A DNA stretch of 64,000 nt from Brevundimonas sp. SGAir0440. GTDB lineage: Bacteria > Pseudomonadota > Alphaproteobacteria > Caulobacterales > Caulobacteraceae. The DNA lies in the NCBI RefSeq assembly GCF_005484585.1, contig NZ_CP039435.1, forward strand, positions 1,860,001 through 1,924,000, written 5' to 3'. Under the pieces are notes generated by a model. It had not been told where the DNA came from, did not search any database, and saw only the letters and a program-made list of their open reading frames with translations. Shown here in pieces: positions 10,211 through 22,501 of the stretch; the stretch's first letter is position 1; the number at the start of each line of letters is the position of its first letter. The position numbers were made by a program, and so were the translations under genes.

Positions 10211-11119
10211 ATGTCGAAAAAGCCTGCCCGTGCGCGCCGCCTGCTGGAGCGGATCCGGCACGCCCGCCATCCGCTGCGTGGGTGGCGGCGATGGGCGGTG
10301 ATCACGGGGCAGGGACTGGTCGGGTTCGTCGCCCTGTTCGCCGTCGTCAATCTGGTGCTCAGCCTGTCGACGTTCCGGGGCGAAGATCCCCTGGCGCGGA
10401 CGGTTCACGAATTGCGCGTGCTGTGGTTCAGCCCGCCTGACGGCCAGCCGATGTCGCCGACTGCCTTTCCGACCGTCTATGGTCGCGATCTCGGCCCGGC
10501 GCCCGACACCGCCGCCATCCATGCCTATCTGGAGCGCGAGGCGGAGGACGGCGTCTTTCTGCTCGACCACGTCATGGTCGATCGCATCCTGAAGCTGAAC
10601 GGCCGGATCGATGAACGCAGCGTGCCGTCGGGCGTCTATGTCGGCGCCCATGCCCTGGGACCGGACGGGATGCCTTTGGTGCCGGTGACAAAGTTCATGG
10701 CGCAATATCTGCTGTTTCCGCGTCATGCCTATATTCTGGTCGTGCCTGAGAGCGGGCCGGCCATCGCCTTCTCCGCCAGTCAGAACGCCAAGTTCGGCAT
10801 CGATATTCATCCCGAGCGGTTGTCGGCCGAGATCGCGCCGTTCGATCCGAACGCCTATGACTTTCCCAGCTCGGGCGAGGCGCTGCACGAGATGACGCGG
10901 ATCACCACCGACCCGGCGCGCGTCGCGACGGCGGTCGAGATGCTGAAGGGCGCACAGGCGCGGCTGGCGCAGGAAGGTCTGACCTACGGCCTTCTGGCGC
11001 CCAACTCGAACACGGCGGTCGGTTGCGTGCTGCAAGGCGCCGGGGCGATCACGCAGCAGGCGCGTTCTTCGATCCTTCTGGCGCTACGGGCGCCGGGGTT
11101 TGGCGCATCGTGCGAATAG
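10211..11119 (+). CDS. membrane-anchored protein of unknown function
   Basis: 302 residues. The first 28 are very basic (many Arg and Lys), followed by one hydrophobic helix at about 32-52. The remaining 250 residues would then be periplasmic. The soluble part has no motif I recognise; it contains a Phe-rich LLFPRHAYILVVP segment and a single Cys near the C-terminus besides the terminal CE. Base composition and codon use match the neighbours. It lies alone between RNase J and the DUF3088 gene in the same direction. The ATG at 10211 is preceded by an AG-rich stretch. I make no functional call. Confidence 0.75.
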   Translation: MSKKPARARRLLERIRHARHPLRGWRRWAVITGQGLVGFVALFAVVNLVLSLSTFRGEDPLARTVHELRVLWFSPPDGQPMSPTAFPTVYGRDLGPAPDTAAIHAYLEREAEDGVFLLDHVMVDRILKLNGRIDERSVPSGVYVGAHALGPDGMPLVPVTKFMAQYLLFPRHAYILVVPESGPAIAFSASQNAKFGIDIHPERLSAEIAPFDPNAYDFPSSGEALHEMTRITTDPARVATAVEMLKGAQARLAQEGLTYGLLAPNSNTAVGCVLQGAGAITQQARSSILLALRAPGFGASCE

Positions 11120-11159
11120 CGGTCGCGCCGACGGCCTCAACTCGGATATATCCACGCCA

Positions 11160-11498
11160 ATGACCGAGCGACTCTTCCTGCTGAACCCCGACTGGCACGA
11201 CGATCAGGGCGGTCCGTGGTTCTGCCCGCCGGGCGCCTATATCGAGGGTGTCCTGGCCTTCTATCCTCAGCTCCGCGACGTGCTCGATGTCGTCTATCTG
11301 GACCATCCGCGCCCGCGTCAGCCGGTTATCGACCAGGTCGGCGAGGCGCATCAGAGCTGCCCCATCCTGATCCTGGACGGCGCGCTGGATTGGCCCGAGG
11401 CCGAGGTCAGCCAAACGACCGGTCGGCGCTTCCTTCAGGATCACGCCATCGCTCCCTATCTGGCGGCCCGCTACGGCGTCGGCCGACCCCATCCCTAG
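11160..11498 (+). CDS. DUF3088 family protein
   Basis: 112 residues, MTERLFLLNPDW at the start. The sequence matches what I know of DUF3088: an N-terminal thioredoxin-like strand, IEGVLAFYPQLRDVLDVVYL in the middle, then RPRQPVIDQVGEAHQSCPIL. The function of the family is not known; its fold resembles glutathione S-transferase or thioredoxin N-domains, but the CxxC is not present here. The ATG at 11160 is chosen because the family starts with the LFLLxP strand; an in-frame GTG at 11100 would add 20 unrelated residues and overlap the preceding gene. Confidence 0.8.
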   Translation: MTERLFLLNPDWHDDQGGPWFCPPGAYIEGVLAFYPQLRDVLDVVYLDHPRPRQPVIDQVGEAHQSCPILILDGALDWPEAEVSQTTGRRFLQDHAIAPYLAARYGVGRPHP

Positions 11499-11507
11499 AG
11501 GTCCGTC

Positions 11508-11774
11508 ATGCCTATCGGCGTCTTCACCATGGTCGGCATCTACATCATCGCCTGGTGGACGGTGCTGTTCGCAGTGCTGCCGCTGGGCACGGCGAGCGAG
11601 ACGCACGAGCCGCCGACCGACGGCTCACAATGGGGCGCGCCCAAGACGCCCAATCTGAAGAAGAAGTTCCTGACGACCACCTGGGTCTCGGCCCTGGTCT
11701 GGGCGTTCGTCATGGTTCTGATCTTCACGGGCTGGCTGCCCCTGCCGAACTTCGCCAGCGGCCCGGCCGTCTAA
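11508..11774 (+). CDS. DUF1467 family small membrane protein
   Basis: 88 residues with two membrane helices (about 8-28 and 57-77) separated by a polar loop with the motif GAPKTPNLKKKFLTTT. This matches DUF1467, a short alphaproteobacterial inner-membrane family that is usually found directly before proS, as here. The function is unknown. It starts nine bases after the DUF3088 gene. Confidence 0.85.
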   Translation: MPIGVFTMVGIYIIAWWTVLFAVLPLGTASETHEPPTDGSQWGAPKTPNLKKKFLTTTWVSALVWAFVMVLIFTGWLPLPNFASGPAV

Positions 11775-11851
11775 ACGACGCATCGGCCTAGCTTTCGCCC
11801 CGTCTGAGCGGCTAAAGCCTTGTTCCGACTCTACGCCTAGGATTCCCGACC

Positions 11852-13168
11852 ATGCGCCTGTCGCGCTTTTTCCTGCCCACGCTGAAGGAAGCTCCTTCGG
11901 ACGCCCAGATCGTCTCGCACCAGCTGATGCTGCGCGCCGGCATGATCAAGCAGGAGGCCGCCGGCATCTACGCCTGGCTGCCGCTGGGTCTGAAGGTGCT
12001 GCGAAAGATCGAGCAGATCGTGCGCGAGGAGCAGATGCGGGCCGGGGCCGTCGAACTGCTGATGCCGACGCTGCAACTGGCTGATCTGTGGCGCGAGAGC
12101 GGCCGTTACGACGCCTACGGCCCCGAGATGTTGCGCATCACAGACCGGCATGAGCGCGAACTGCTGTACGGACCGACCAACGAGGAGATGATCACCGACA
12201 TCTTCCGTGCCTATGTGAAATCCTACAAGTCGCTGCCGCTTAACCTGTTTCACATCCAGTGGAAGTTCCGTGACGAGCGTCGTCCGCGCTTTGGCGTGAT
12301 GCGCGGGCGCGAGTTCCTGATGAAGGACGCCTATTCGTTCGACGTGGACGAGGCCGCAGCCCGGGTCGCCTACAACCGCATGTTCGTCGCCTATCTGAAC
12401 ACCTTCGCCCGCATGGGCCTGAAGGCTGTGCCGATGCGCGCCGACACCGGCCCCATCGGCGGCGATCTGAGCCACGAGTTCATCGTCCTGGCCGAAACCG
12501 GCGAGAGCGAGGTCTTCTGCGACCGCAAGCTGGTCGAGATGCCCGCGCCCGGCGACGACTTCAGCCCGGAAGCCGTGCAGGCCGTCTTCGACGAACGCAC
12601 CGCCCTCTACGCCGCCACCGAAGAGATGCACGATCCGTCGCAGTTCGAGGCCAAGACCGCCGAGGGCGACCGCCTGTCGGCGCGCGGCATCGAGGTCGGC
12701 CACATCTTCTACTTCGGCACCAAATACTCCGCCCCGATGAAGGCCAAGGTCGCCGGGCCCGACGGTCAGGACGCCGAGGTCCACATGGGCAGCTATGGCG
12801 TCGGCGTGTCGCGCCTGCTGGGCGCCATCATCGAGGCCAGCCACGACGCCGGCGGCATCATCTGGCCCGACGCGGTCGCGCCGTTCGACGTGGTCGTGAT
12901 CAATCTGCGCGCCAATGACGAGGCCGTCTCGGCCGCCTGCGAGGACGCGGTGGCTCAGCTTGAGAAACTCGGCAAGGACGTCCTCTACGACGACACCGAC
13001 GAACGTCCCGGCGGCAAGTTCGCCACCGCCGACCTGATCGGCGTGCCGTGGCAGCTGACCATCGGCCCCAAAGGGCTGGCGGACGGCGTGGTCGAACTGA
13101 AACGTCGCGCCACCGCCGAGAAGGTCTCCGTGCCGCTCGCCGAAGCTATCGAAAGGCTGACCGCTTGA
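11852..13168 (+). CDS. proS: Prolyl-tRNA synthetase
   Basis: 438 residues. It charges tRNA-Pro. It is the short alphaproteobacterial form, which lacks the editing domain inserted between motifs 2 and 3 in E. coli ProS. Class II motifs are visible: TNEE at 109-112, the motif 2 region [20 protein letters not shown] around 139-158 and a C-terminal anticodon-binding domain starting near residue 340. The 77-base upstream gap holds two GANTC sites (GACTC 11827, GATTC 11841), the target of CcrM methylase in this group. The stop overlaps the start of the LolC/E gene. Confidence 0.97.
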   Translation: MRLSRFFLPTLKEAPSDAQIVSHQLMLRAGMIKQEAAGIYAWLPLGLKVLRKIEQIVREEQMRAGAVELLMPTLQLADLWRESGRYDAYGPEMLRITDRHERELLYGPTNEEMITDIFRAYVKSYKSLPLNLFHIQWKFRDERRPRFGVMRGREFLMKDAYSFDVDEAAARVAYNRMFVAYLNTFARMGLKAVPMRADTGPIGGDLSHEFIVLAETGESEVFCDRKLVEMPAPGDDFSPEAVQAVFDERTALYAATEEMHDPSQFEAKTAEGDRLSARGIEVGHIFYFGTKYSAPMKAKVAGPDGQDAEVHMGSYGVGVSRLLGAIIEASHDAGGIIWPDAVAPFDVVVINLRANDEAVSAACEDAVAQLEKLGKDVLYDDTDERPGGKFATADLIGVPWQLTIGPKGLADGVVELKRRATAEKVSVPLAEAIERLTA

Positions 13169-14451
13169 GCCTGCCGTCTCGTCCGTCCGGCGCCTTCTCC
13201 TCGTGGGAGATCGGCCTGGCCCTTCGCTACCTCCGCGCCAAGCGCAAGGAAGGCGGCGTCGCCACCATCGCCGTCATCAGTTTCATCGGCATCATGCTGG
13301 CCGTCGCCGTGCTTATCAGCGTGATGAGCATCATGTCCGGCTTCCGCAGCGAACTGCTGGGCCGCATGCTGGCCTTCAACGGCCACATGTATGTGCAAGG
13401 CCCGGTTCTGACGTCGCCTGATCGAGACGCCGTCCTGAAAAAGATCGAGGCGATCCCGGGCGTTTACAGCGTCAATCCGCTGAACGAAGCCCAAAGCCTG
13501 ATCCGTGTGGGCAACTTCACAACGGGCGTGATGGTCAAGGGTATTCGCCCACAGGATTTGGCCAAAACGCAGTACGTCTTTGACAGCTTGTCGCCCCAGG
13601 AGCGGGCGAGCTTCGGTCAAGGCGCTTATGGCGGCGACCGAGTGCTGATCGGCGCGGCTTTGGCGAACTCGCTGGGGCTGCGTGTCGGCGATGCCATCAC
13701 GGTTTATTCGCCGACCGGGGCCGACAGCGCTTTCGGCAACCTCGGCGGGCTCGAGAAGACTTATTTCGTTGGCGGCCTGTTCCGTTCGGGCGCCGCCGAC
13801 TACGATCGCGCCTTCATGTTTATGCCTTTGGAGCAGCAGCAGCTCTTCTTCGGCAAGGAAGGCGTCTGGGATGCGATCGAGATCAAGGTCGACGATCCCG
13901 ATCAGGTCGGCGCCCTGACCCCCGCCATCCGCGACGCGGCCGGTCCTGGTTCGGTCGTCAGCGACTGGCGCGAGCGCCTCGCCGCCTTCTACGGCGCGCT
14001 GAAGGTCGAACGCGTGGCCATGAGCATCATCCTGGGCCTCGTCGTCGCCATCGCCGCCATGAACATCATCTCCGGCATCGTCATGCTGGTGAAGAACAAG
14101 GGCCGCGACATCGCCATCCTGCGCACCATCGGCGCCAGCCCCTCGGCGATCCTGCGCGTTTTCTTCATGGCCGGCGCCATGATCGGGGTCGCCGGCACCA
14201 TCGCCGGCCTGATCTTGGGTCTGCTGTTCTGCTGGAACATCGGCTCGATCCAGCATTTCCTGGAATTCGTGCTGCAGACCAAGCTGTTCGATTCCGATGT
14301 CTATATGCTGGACGCCATCCCAGCCCTGGTCGATCCGGTGGACGTGACCTGGGTGGCTTTCTGGTCCCTGTTGATGAGCTGTATCGCCAGCCTGCCGCCG
14401 TCCTGGAACGCGTCTCGCATCGATCCCGTGGAGGCGCTTCGCTATGAGTAA
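13165..14451 (+). CDS. lolC: Lipoprotein-releasing ABC transporter permease (LolC/LolE family)
   Basis: 428 residues from a TTG that overlaps the proS stop (TTGA). It is an inner-membrane permease that, with LolD, extracts lipoproteins from the inner membrane for transfer to LolA. The layout fits the family: N-terminal helix ([20 protein letters not shown]), a large periplasmic domain (about 50-270), and three C-terminal helices with the FtsX-type domain, ending DPVEALRYE. Many bacteria outside gammaproteobacteria have one LolF-like homodimeric permease in place of a LolC/LolE pair, and only one permease gene is seen here, so lolC is a family label. The TTG start is supported by a well-aligned N-terminus ([15 protein letters not shown]). 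Confidence 0.92.
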   Translation: MSLPSRPSGAFSSWEIGLALRYLRAKRKEGGVATIAVISFIGIMLAVAVLISVMSIMSGFRSELLGRMLAFNGHMYVQGPVLTSPDRDAVLKKIEAIPGVYSVNPLNEAQSLIRVGNFTTGVMVKGIRPQDLAKTQYVFDSLSPQERASFGQGAYGGDRVLIGAALANSLGLRVGDAITVYSPTGADSAFGNLGGLEKTYFVGGLFRSGAADYDRAFMFMPLEQQQLFFGKEGVWDAIEIKVDDPDQVGALTPAIRDAAGPGSVVSDWRERLAAFYGALKVERVAMSIILGLVVAIAAMNIISGIVMLVKNKGRDIAILRTIGASPSAILRVFFMAGAMIGVAGTIAGLILGLLFCWNIGSIQHFLEFVLQTKLFDSDVYMLDAIPALVDPVDVTWVAFWSLLMSCIASLPPSWNASRIDPVEALRYE

Positions 14452-15148
14452 GGCTCCCATCCTTTCGGTGCGCGGCCTGACCCGCACCTACGACACCGCC
14501 CAAGGCGGTCTGACCGTGTTGAAGGGCGTCGATCTGGACGTCTATCCCGGCGAACTGGTCGGGCTGATCGGACCGTCGGGCTCGGGCAAGTCGTCGCTGC
14601 TGCACGCCGCCGGCCTGTTGGAGAGGCCCACCAGCGGCACGGTCGCCATCGACGGCGAACAGGTCGGCGATCTGGACGAGCGCGCGCGCACGCGCCTGCG
14701 CCTGGGCCGGATCGGCTTCGTCTATCAGTTCCACCACCTGCTGCCCGAGTTCGATGCGCGCGACAATGTCGCCCTGCCGATGCGGATCGCCGGGGTGTCG
14801 CAGGACGAGGCTCGCAAAAGGGCCGAGGTCACGCTGACGGCCCTGGGGCTAGGCGAACGCCTGACGCACCAGCCGGCTCAGTTGTCGGGCGGCGAACAGC
14901 AGCGCGTCGCGATCGCACGGGCCCTCGCCAATGGCCCGCGGCTGCTGCTGGCCGACGAGCCGACAGGCAATCTGGATCCGACCACCAGCCAGTCCGTGTT
15001 CGAGTCCCTGCGCAACCTGGCTAAGACCACAGGCGTCGCCGCCCTGATCGCCACCCACAATATGGAGCTGGCCGGCCACATGGACCGCGTCTTCGCCCTG
15101 AAAGACGGTCATCTGGAACAGCGCGAGGCTCAGAGCCACGCCTACTGA
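14444..15148 (+). CDS. lolD: Lipoprotein-releasing ABC transporter ATP-binding protein
   Basis: 234 residues. It is the ATPase that powers lipoprotein release with the upstream permease. Walker A GPSGSGKS is at 43-50, the ABC signature LSGGEQQR at 147-154 and Walker B LLLADEP at 167-173, with the LolD/MacB-type FVYQFHHLLPEF Q-loop. Its ATG lies eight bases inside the end of the permease gene, showing coupled translation. It converges with msrA with 15 bases between the stops and no evident terminator. Confidence 0.96.
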   Translation: MSKAPILSVRGLTRTYDTAQGGLTVLKGVDLDVYPGELVGLIGPSGSGKSSLLHAAGLLERPTSGTVAIDGEQVGDLDERARTRLRLGRIGFVYQFHHLLPEFDARDNVALPMRIAGVSQDEARKRAEVTLTALGLGERLTHQPAQLSGGEQQRVAIARALANGPRLLLADEPTGNLDPTTSQSVFESLRNLAKTTGVAALIATHNMELAGHMDRVFALKDGHLEQREAQSHAY

Positions 15149-15163
15149 GCCAATGCCGATCAA

Positions 15164-15787
15164 TCAGCTTACGGCGGCGTCGCCCCAGATCGCTCGCAGG
15201 CGTTCGGGGCGGCGGCATCCTATCCGGTAGGCCTGATAGCTGGCGGCGTGGCGCTTGGCGTAGTTCTGATGCTCCTCGCCCGCCGGCCAGAACCGCTGGG
15301 CGCCGACGACCGGCGTGGTGAAGCTCTTTCTCAACACTCGCATGGCCGCATCGCGCGAGGCGACCGCGTCCGCGCGTTGGGCCGCTGTCGCAAAGACGGC
15401 GGATCGATAGGACGGCCCCTGGTCGCAAAACTGACCGTTCGGATCGGTCGGGTCGATGGTGCGCCAGTAGCGATCGACCAGGGTGCGATAGCTGACCACG
15501 CGCGGATCGAAGGTGACCTGCACCGCCTCCATATGGCCGGTGCCGCCGCGCACCACCTGCACATAGGTCGGGTTGGCGGTGTGGCCCCCGACGAAGCCCG
15601 ACACGGCCGAGCGCACCCCCGGCACGTCATCGAAGGCCTTCTCCTCCGACCAGAAGCAGCCACCGGCGAAGATCGCGGTCTGAAGCGCCGTCTGCGCCTC
15701 GGCCTGACGGGCCAGGGGCGCGCCGATCGCCAGGGCAACGACGGTCAAGGATGCAACGGCGGCGAGGGCATTCGTGCGAAGGGACAT
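15164..15787 (-). CDS. msrA: Peptide methionine sulfoxide reductase MsrA, exported
   Basis: 207 residues if started at the ATG at 15787, which has AGGAGA just upstream; an in-frame ATG at 15829 is also open. It reduces S-methionine sulfoxide in proteins. The active-site GGCFW has Cys44, and the conserved GGHTANPTYVQVVRGGTGH element follows. The N-terminal 31 residues form a clear signal peptide ending AEA, so the enzyme is predicted to be periplasmic, unlike the cytosolic MsrA of E. coli. The residues after GCFW read SEEKAF, where many family members have GVE. A C-terminal Cys in RIGCRR could act as the resolving cysteine. Confidence 0.93.
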   Translation of the reverse strand: MSLRTNALAAVASLTVVALAIGAPLARQAEAQTALQTAIFAGGCFWSEEKAFDDVPGVRSAVSGFVGGHTANPTYVQVVRGGTGHMEAVQVTFDPRVVSYRTLVDRYWRTIDPTDPNGQFCDQGPSYRSAVFATAAQRADAVASRDAAMRVLRKSFTTPVVGAQRFWPAGEEHQNYAKRHAASYQAYRIGCRRPERLRAIWGDAAVS

Positions 15788-15849
15788 GGTCTCATCTCCT
15801 GTTGCATTGACTACGACGGCGACGCGCAAACGGTTTCACCGGCAACGAC

Positions 15850-15878
15850 TTGACCGGAACAAAACGCCAACATAGAAC
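15850..15878 (+). promoter_or_regulatory. probable promoter of the sidA-like gene
   Basis: TTGACC at 15850-15855, a 17-base spacer, then TAGAAC at 15873-15878. The -35 is close to consensus and the -10 is weak. The LexA box begins inside the -10 element, as expected for an SOS-repressed promoter. Confidence 0.5.
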
Positions 15879-15889
15879 ATTAGAAGAAC
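15875..15889 (+). promoter_or_regulatory. LexA operator (SOS box), GAAC-N7-GAAC
   Basis: GAAC (15875-15878), seven bases, GAAC (15886-15889). This is the exact complement of the alphaproteobacterial LexA box GTTC-N7-GTTC. It lies 27 bases before the ATG of the 30-codon gene and overlaps its predicted -10. The same element occurs twice in front of lexA in this window, which supports the assignment. Confidence 0.85.
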
Positions 15890-15915
15890 ATATCGGATGT
15901 CTCGGAGCCAAGGTC

Positions 15916-16008
15916 ATGCCGCGTTTGATGAGGGATATGCTGTCGCTGGCGTCGTGCGGCGGTTTCGTGTGGATGGTCTGGACCGTGGCGATCAGCGTCA
16001 CCGCCTGA
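15916..16008 (+). CDS. sidA: SidA-like SOS-induced cell division inhibitor, 30 aa
   Basis: A 30-codon gene that is easy to overlook. The peptide has a short basic N-terminus (MPRLMRDM) and one hydrophobic helix from about residue 9 to 28 with two Trp, and is predicted to be a single-pass inner-membrane peptide. An AAGG lies six bases before the ATG. It is preceded by a perfect LexA box and lies just upstream of dnaE. In Caulobacter crescentus, SidA is a 29-residue inner-membrane peptide induced by DNA damage under LexA control that blocks division by acting on FtsW and FtsN. Size, topology, LexA control and clade fit. Sequence identity to SidA could not be checked here. I infer the same role. 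Confidence 0.75.
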   Translation: MPRLMRDMLSLASCGGFVWMVWTVAISVTA

Positions 16009-16022
16009 GATCAGACGAACTA

Positions 16023-16056
16023 GACACTTTAGACGGTGTTTTTTCGAGAACCGTCT
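16023..16056 (+). terminator. possible terminator after the sidA-like gene
   Basis: Two mutually exclusive stem-loops. GACAC (16023-16027) pairs with GTGTT (16036-16040) and is followed by a T run to 16044, a weak intrinsic terminator. Alternatively AGACGGT (16031-16037) pairs perfectly with ACCGTCT (16050-16056) around a T-rich loop. Either would separate the short gene from dnaE. Confidence 0.4.
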
Positions 16057-16172
16057 GAAGCCAGCGATCCACAGCCGATCCGTCGGGCGGCTGGTTTGCG
16101 ATGGCCGCGCGCCGCCCGATATGAGACTCAGGGTAGAGTAGGGCTCTTCAGCGGGCCAGGATCGAAGAAGGC

Positions 16173-19637
<3,465 letters not shown>

Positions 19638-19671
19638 GCCCTGTTGGATATGACCAAGTTTTTGATTTTTC

Positions 19672-19697
19672 GGAACCTCACGGACGCGTGATGGGTT
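19672..19697 (+). promoter_or_regulatory. candidate EcfG (general stress response) promoter
   Basis: GGAACC (19672-19677), 16 bases, GGTT (19694-19697). The consensus for alphaproteobacterial EcfG/SigT sigma factors is GGAAC-N16/17-CGTT, so the -35 is exact and the -10 differs at one position. It lies 28 bases before the DUF4142 ATG. The inverted pair TGACCAA (19651-19657) and TTGGTCA (19697-19703) flanks it and could be an operator or a dnaE terminator stem. Confidence 0.5.
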
Positions 19698-19724
19698 TGG
19701 TCAGTCCATAGGGAGACTGTTCCA

Positions 19725-20321
19725 ATGAAATATCTCGCCATCGCCAGCGTCGCCTCGCTAGCCCTGCTCGCCGCCTGCAACCAGGGTGGCGACAGCGCCG
19801 CCCAGAACACCAGCGAAGCGGTCAACGCCACCCAGGACGCCGCGTCCGGCGTCGTCGGCCAGACCTCGGCCATGACCATGGGCGCCAACACCGTCGACGG
19901 TTTCGTCACCAGCCTAGGCACCGGCAACATGTATGAGCTGGAAGCCGCCAAAATCGCCGCCGCCAAGTCCAAGAATGCGGACGTGAAGGCTCTGGCCGTC
20001 ATGATCACCAAGGATCATACCGCAGCCGGCGAGAAGCTGGCCGCGGCTCAGGCGACGGCTGCGCCCAACGTCGCCATCCCCACGACGCTGGACGAACGCC
20101 GCAAGGGCCTGATCGACAATCTGAACGCCGCGACGGCGGACGATTTCGACAAGGTCTATCTGGACCAGCAGGTCGCCGCCCACAACGAGACGCTGACGCT
20201 GCTGAACAGCTTTGCCGACAACACCGACGCGCCCGCCCTGGCCACCCTGGCGCGCGAACTGGTGACACCCGTCACCGCTCACCGCGACCGCGCCCGGACC
20301 CTGCTTGACGCGATGAAGTAA
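19725..20321 (+). CDS. DUF4142 family lipoprotein
   Basis: 198 residues. The N-terminus MKYLAIASVASLALLAAC has a clear lipobox with Cys18. A Gln/Asn/Ala-rich linker leads into a helical DUF4142 domain (about 55-195) with the family-like runs YELEAAKIAAAKSKNADVK and AVMITKDHTAAGEKL. DUF4142 is a ferritin-like four-helix family of unknown activity that is often in the envelope and often in stress regulons of alphaproteobacteria. The candidate EcfG promoter upstream agrees with that. A strong intrinsic terminator follows. Confidence 0.88.
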   Translation: MKYLAIASVASLALLAACNQGGDSAAQNTSEAVNATQDAASGVVGQTSAMTMGANTVDGFVTSLGTGNMYELEAAKIAAAKSKNADVKALAVMITKDHTAAGEKLAAAQATAAPNVAIPTTLDERRKGLIDNLNAATADDFDKVYLDQQVAAHNETLTLLNSFADNTDAPALATLARELVTPVTAHRDRARTLLDAMK

Positions 20322-20344
20322 AAGCAGCCATCGCGTTGCAGACG

Positions 20345-20374
20345 AAAGGCGGTCCCGAAAGGGGCCGCCTTTTC
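20345..20374 (+). terminator. intrinsic terminator after the DUF4142 gene
   Basis: AAAGGCGGTCCC pairs with GGGGCCGCCTTT around a GAAA tetraloop (20345-20372), followed by T. Twelve pairs with one wobble. It separates the DUF4142 gene from the rpsB promoter. Confidence 0.8.
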
Positions 20375-20393
20375 CGCATTTGCAGGGCTGCGC

Positions 20394-20421
20394 TTGCTAT
20401 TGCGGCCCATCCGGCCTACAT
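20394..20421 (+). promoter_or_regulatory. candidate promoter for rpsB-tsf
   Basis: TTGCTA at 20394-20399, 16 bases, CTACAT at 20416-20421. This leaves an untranslated leader of about 120 bases before rpsB, containing CCCGC/GCGGG pairing near 20426-20445. A long leader would allow feedback by S2, but no known S2-binding fold was recognised. Confidence 0.4.
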
Positions 20422-20548
20422 GGCCCCCGCATTTCGCAACGCGGGAGAGGCGCGCTTCGGGGAGACATCCCGATCCGCACCATTCCGAGGGTCTTTTAGA
20501 CCTTTAATCCCCCGCGCCACGTTTGATCGGAAAAAGGACTGAACGATC

Positions 20549-21412
20549 ATGGCTCTGCCTGAATTCTCGATGCGCACCCTGCTTGAAGCCGGCGCTCACT
20601 TCGGCCACCAGACGCACCGCTGGAACCCGAAGATGGACCGCTACATCTTCGGCTCGCGCTCGAACATCCACATCATCGACCTGTCGCAGACGATGCCGCT
20701 GTTCCACCAGGCTCTGGTGGCCGTGCGTGAAGTCGCCGCCAAGGGCGGTCGCGTTCTGTTCGTCGGCACCAAGCGCCAGGCCGCAGAGCCGGTCGCGGAA
20801 GCCGCCAAGCGCTGCGCCCAGTACTACATGAACAACCGTTGGCTCGGCGGCACGCTGACCAACTGGCGCACCGTTTCGGGCTCGATCGCTCGTCTGCGTG
20901 AGCTGGAAGGCATTCTGGAAAACGGTGGCGAAGGCCGCGTCAAGAAAGAGCTGCTGAACCTGCAGCGCGAGAAGGACAAGCTTGAGCTGTCGCTGGGCGG
21001 CATCAAGGACATGGGTTCGATCCCGGACATCATGTTCGTGATCGACACCAACAAGGAAGCGATCGCGATCCAGGAAGCCCGCAAGCTGAACATCCCGATC
21101 ATCGCCATCCTGGACACCAACTCGGACCCGGACGGCATCACCTATCCGGTCCCCGGCAACGACGACGCCGCCCGAGCCATCCAGACCTACTGCGACCTGA
21201 TCGCCGACGCCGTCTTGGACGGCCTGGCCGCCGGCGCCTCGGCCTCGGGCATCGACCTGGGCGCTTCGGAAGCTCCGGTCGAGCCGATGCTGCGTGAAGC
21301 CTCGGCCCCCAAGGCTGAAGCCGAAGCCGCGCCGGCCGGCACGGAAGGCGCCGCCGCCGAACTGGAAGCCGCTGCTGAGCCGGCTGCCGAAACCGAGAAG
21401 GCCGAGGGCTGA
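20549..21412 (+). CDS. rpsB: 30S ribosomal protein S2
   Basis: 287 residues, longer than E. coli S2 (241) because of a 45-residue tail rich in Ala, Glu and Pro that is common in alphaproteobacteria. The core is standard: [20 protein letters not shown] at the start, [21 protein letters not shown] and [14 protein letters not shown] segments, and the P(I)[12 protein letters not shown] element. S2 is added late to the small subunit. It is followed by tsf, the usual partner. Confidence 0.98.
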   Translation: MALPEFSMRTLLEAGAHFGHQTHRWNPKMDRYIFGSRSNIHIIDLSQTMPLFHQALVAVREVAAKGGRVLFVGTKRQAAEPVAEAAKRCAQYYMNNRWLGGTLTNWRTVSGSIARLRELEGILENGGEGRVKKELLNLQREKDKLELSLGGIKDMGSIPDIMFVIDTNKEAIAIQEARKLNIPIIAILDTNSDPDGITYPVPGNDDAARAIQTYCDLIADAVLDGLAAGASASGIDLGASEAPVEPMLREASAPKAEAEAAPAGTEGAAAELEAAAEPAAETEKAEG

Positions 21413-21421
21413 TCGCCCGCC

Positions 21422-21491
21422 GGGCGGCGTTCGCGTTCTTGAGCGCCGCCTGACGAACTGACACACGGCCGGGCTAAATCAGTCCGGCCGT
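21422..21491 (+). other. two stem-loops between rpsB and tsf
   Basis: GGCGGCG (21423-21429) pairs with CGCCGCC (21444-21450). ACGGCCGG (21465-21472) pairs perfectly with CCGGCCGT (21484-21491). No T run follows the second, so this is more likely an attenuator or an RNA processing site in the rpsB-tsf transcript than a full terminator. Confidence 0.5.
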
Positions 21492-21523
21492 TCCCACATA
21501 CGAAATCCCCCAAGGAGAAGAAC

Positions 21524-22465
21524 ATGGCCGAGATCACTGCCGCCCTCGTGAAGGAGCTTCGCGAGCGTTCGGGCGTCGGCATGATGGACTGCAAGAAGGC
21601 GCTGGTCGAAAACGACGGCAACATCGAAGCAGCGATCGACTGGCTGCGCGCCAAGGGCCTGTCCAAGGCCGCCAAGAAGGCCGACCGCGTCGCCGCTGAA
21701 GGTCTGGTCGCCGTCGCGTCGAAGGAAGATGGCAAGGGCGAAGTCGCCGCCGCCATCGAGTTCAACGCCGAAACCGACTTCGTCGCCCGTAACGAGCTGT
21801 TCCAGAACGCCGCCAAGTCGTTCGCCCAACTGGGTCTGGAGCACCACTCCGTCGAGGCCCTGCACGGCGCCGAACTGGAAGCCGGCAAGACGGTCCAGGA
21901 CGAAGTGACCAACATGATCGCCACCATCGGCGAGAACATGCAACTGCGCCGCGCCGCCCGCCTGTCGGTATCGGAAGGCGTCGTCTCGACCTACGTCCAC
22001 AACGCGGTTTCGCCGGGCGTCGGCCGCATCGGCGTGCTGGTGGCTCTGGAAGGCGAGGGCGACAAGACAGCGCTTCGCGAACTGGGCCGCAAGATCGCCA
22101 TGCACGTCGCCGCCACCGCGCCGCTGTCGCTGAACACCGACGACCTGGACCCCGCCGCCATCGAGAAGGAACGCGCCGTTCTGATCGAAAAGGCCAAGGA
22201 AGAAGGCCGCCCGGAAGCCATGATCGAAAAGATCGTGGAAGGTCAGATCAACAAGTTCCAGAAGGACGTGGTGCTGTCCAAGCAGCCGTTCGTCATGGAT
22301 CCGGACGTGACCATCGAACAACTGGTCGCCAACTCGGCCAACGAACTGGGCTCCTCCAACCTGCACCTGGCCGGCTTCGTCCGCTTGGCGCTGGGTGAAG
22401 GCGTAGAGAAGGTCGAAGGCCCCGACTTCGCGTCGGAAGTCGCCTCCATGATGGGCGGCAACTAA
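21524..22465 (+). CDS. tsf: Elongation factor Ts
   Basis: 313 residues. It is the nucleotide exchange factor for EF-Tu. The N-terminal UBA-like module contains the signature [16 protein letters not shown], followed by the TDFVARN contact region and a dimerisation domain. AAGGAG lies just before the ATG. The position after rpsB is conserved. Confidence 0.98.
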   Translation: MAEITAALVKELRERSGVGMMDCKKALVENDGNIEAAIDWLRAKGLSKAAKKADRVAAEGLVAVASKEDGKGEVAAAIEFNAETDFVARNELFQNAAKSFAQLGLEHHSVEALHGAELEAGKTVQDEVTNMIATIGENMQLRRAARLSVSEGVVSTYVHNAVSPGVGRIGVLVALEGEGDKTALRELGRKIAMHVAATAPLSLNTDDLDPAAIEKERAVLIEKAKEEGRPEAMIEKIVEGQINKFQKDVVLSKQPFVMDPDVTIEQLVANSANELGSSNLHLAGFVRLALGEGVEKVEGPDFASEVASMMGGN

Positions 22466-22501
22466 AAAACATTCCCCTCATTCGTAAGGGTTTTGTATCA
22501 G

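Noticed and set aside
15792..16001. 69-codon minus-strand frame over the msrA-dnaE gap
   Set aside because: It overlaps the LexA box and the sidA-like gene and shows no family resemblance or domain; its residues look random.
15857..16020. extra GAAC copies at 15857 and 16017 as further LexA half sites
   Set aside because: Neither has a second GAAC or GTTC at the required seven-base spacing.
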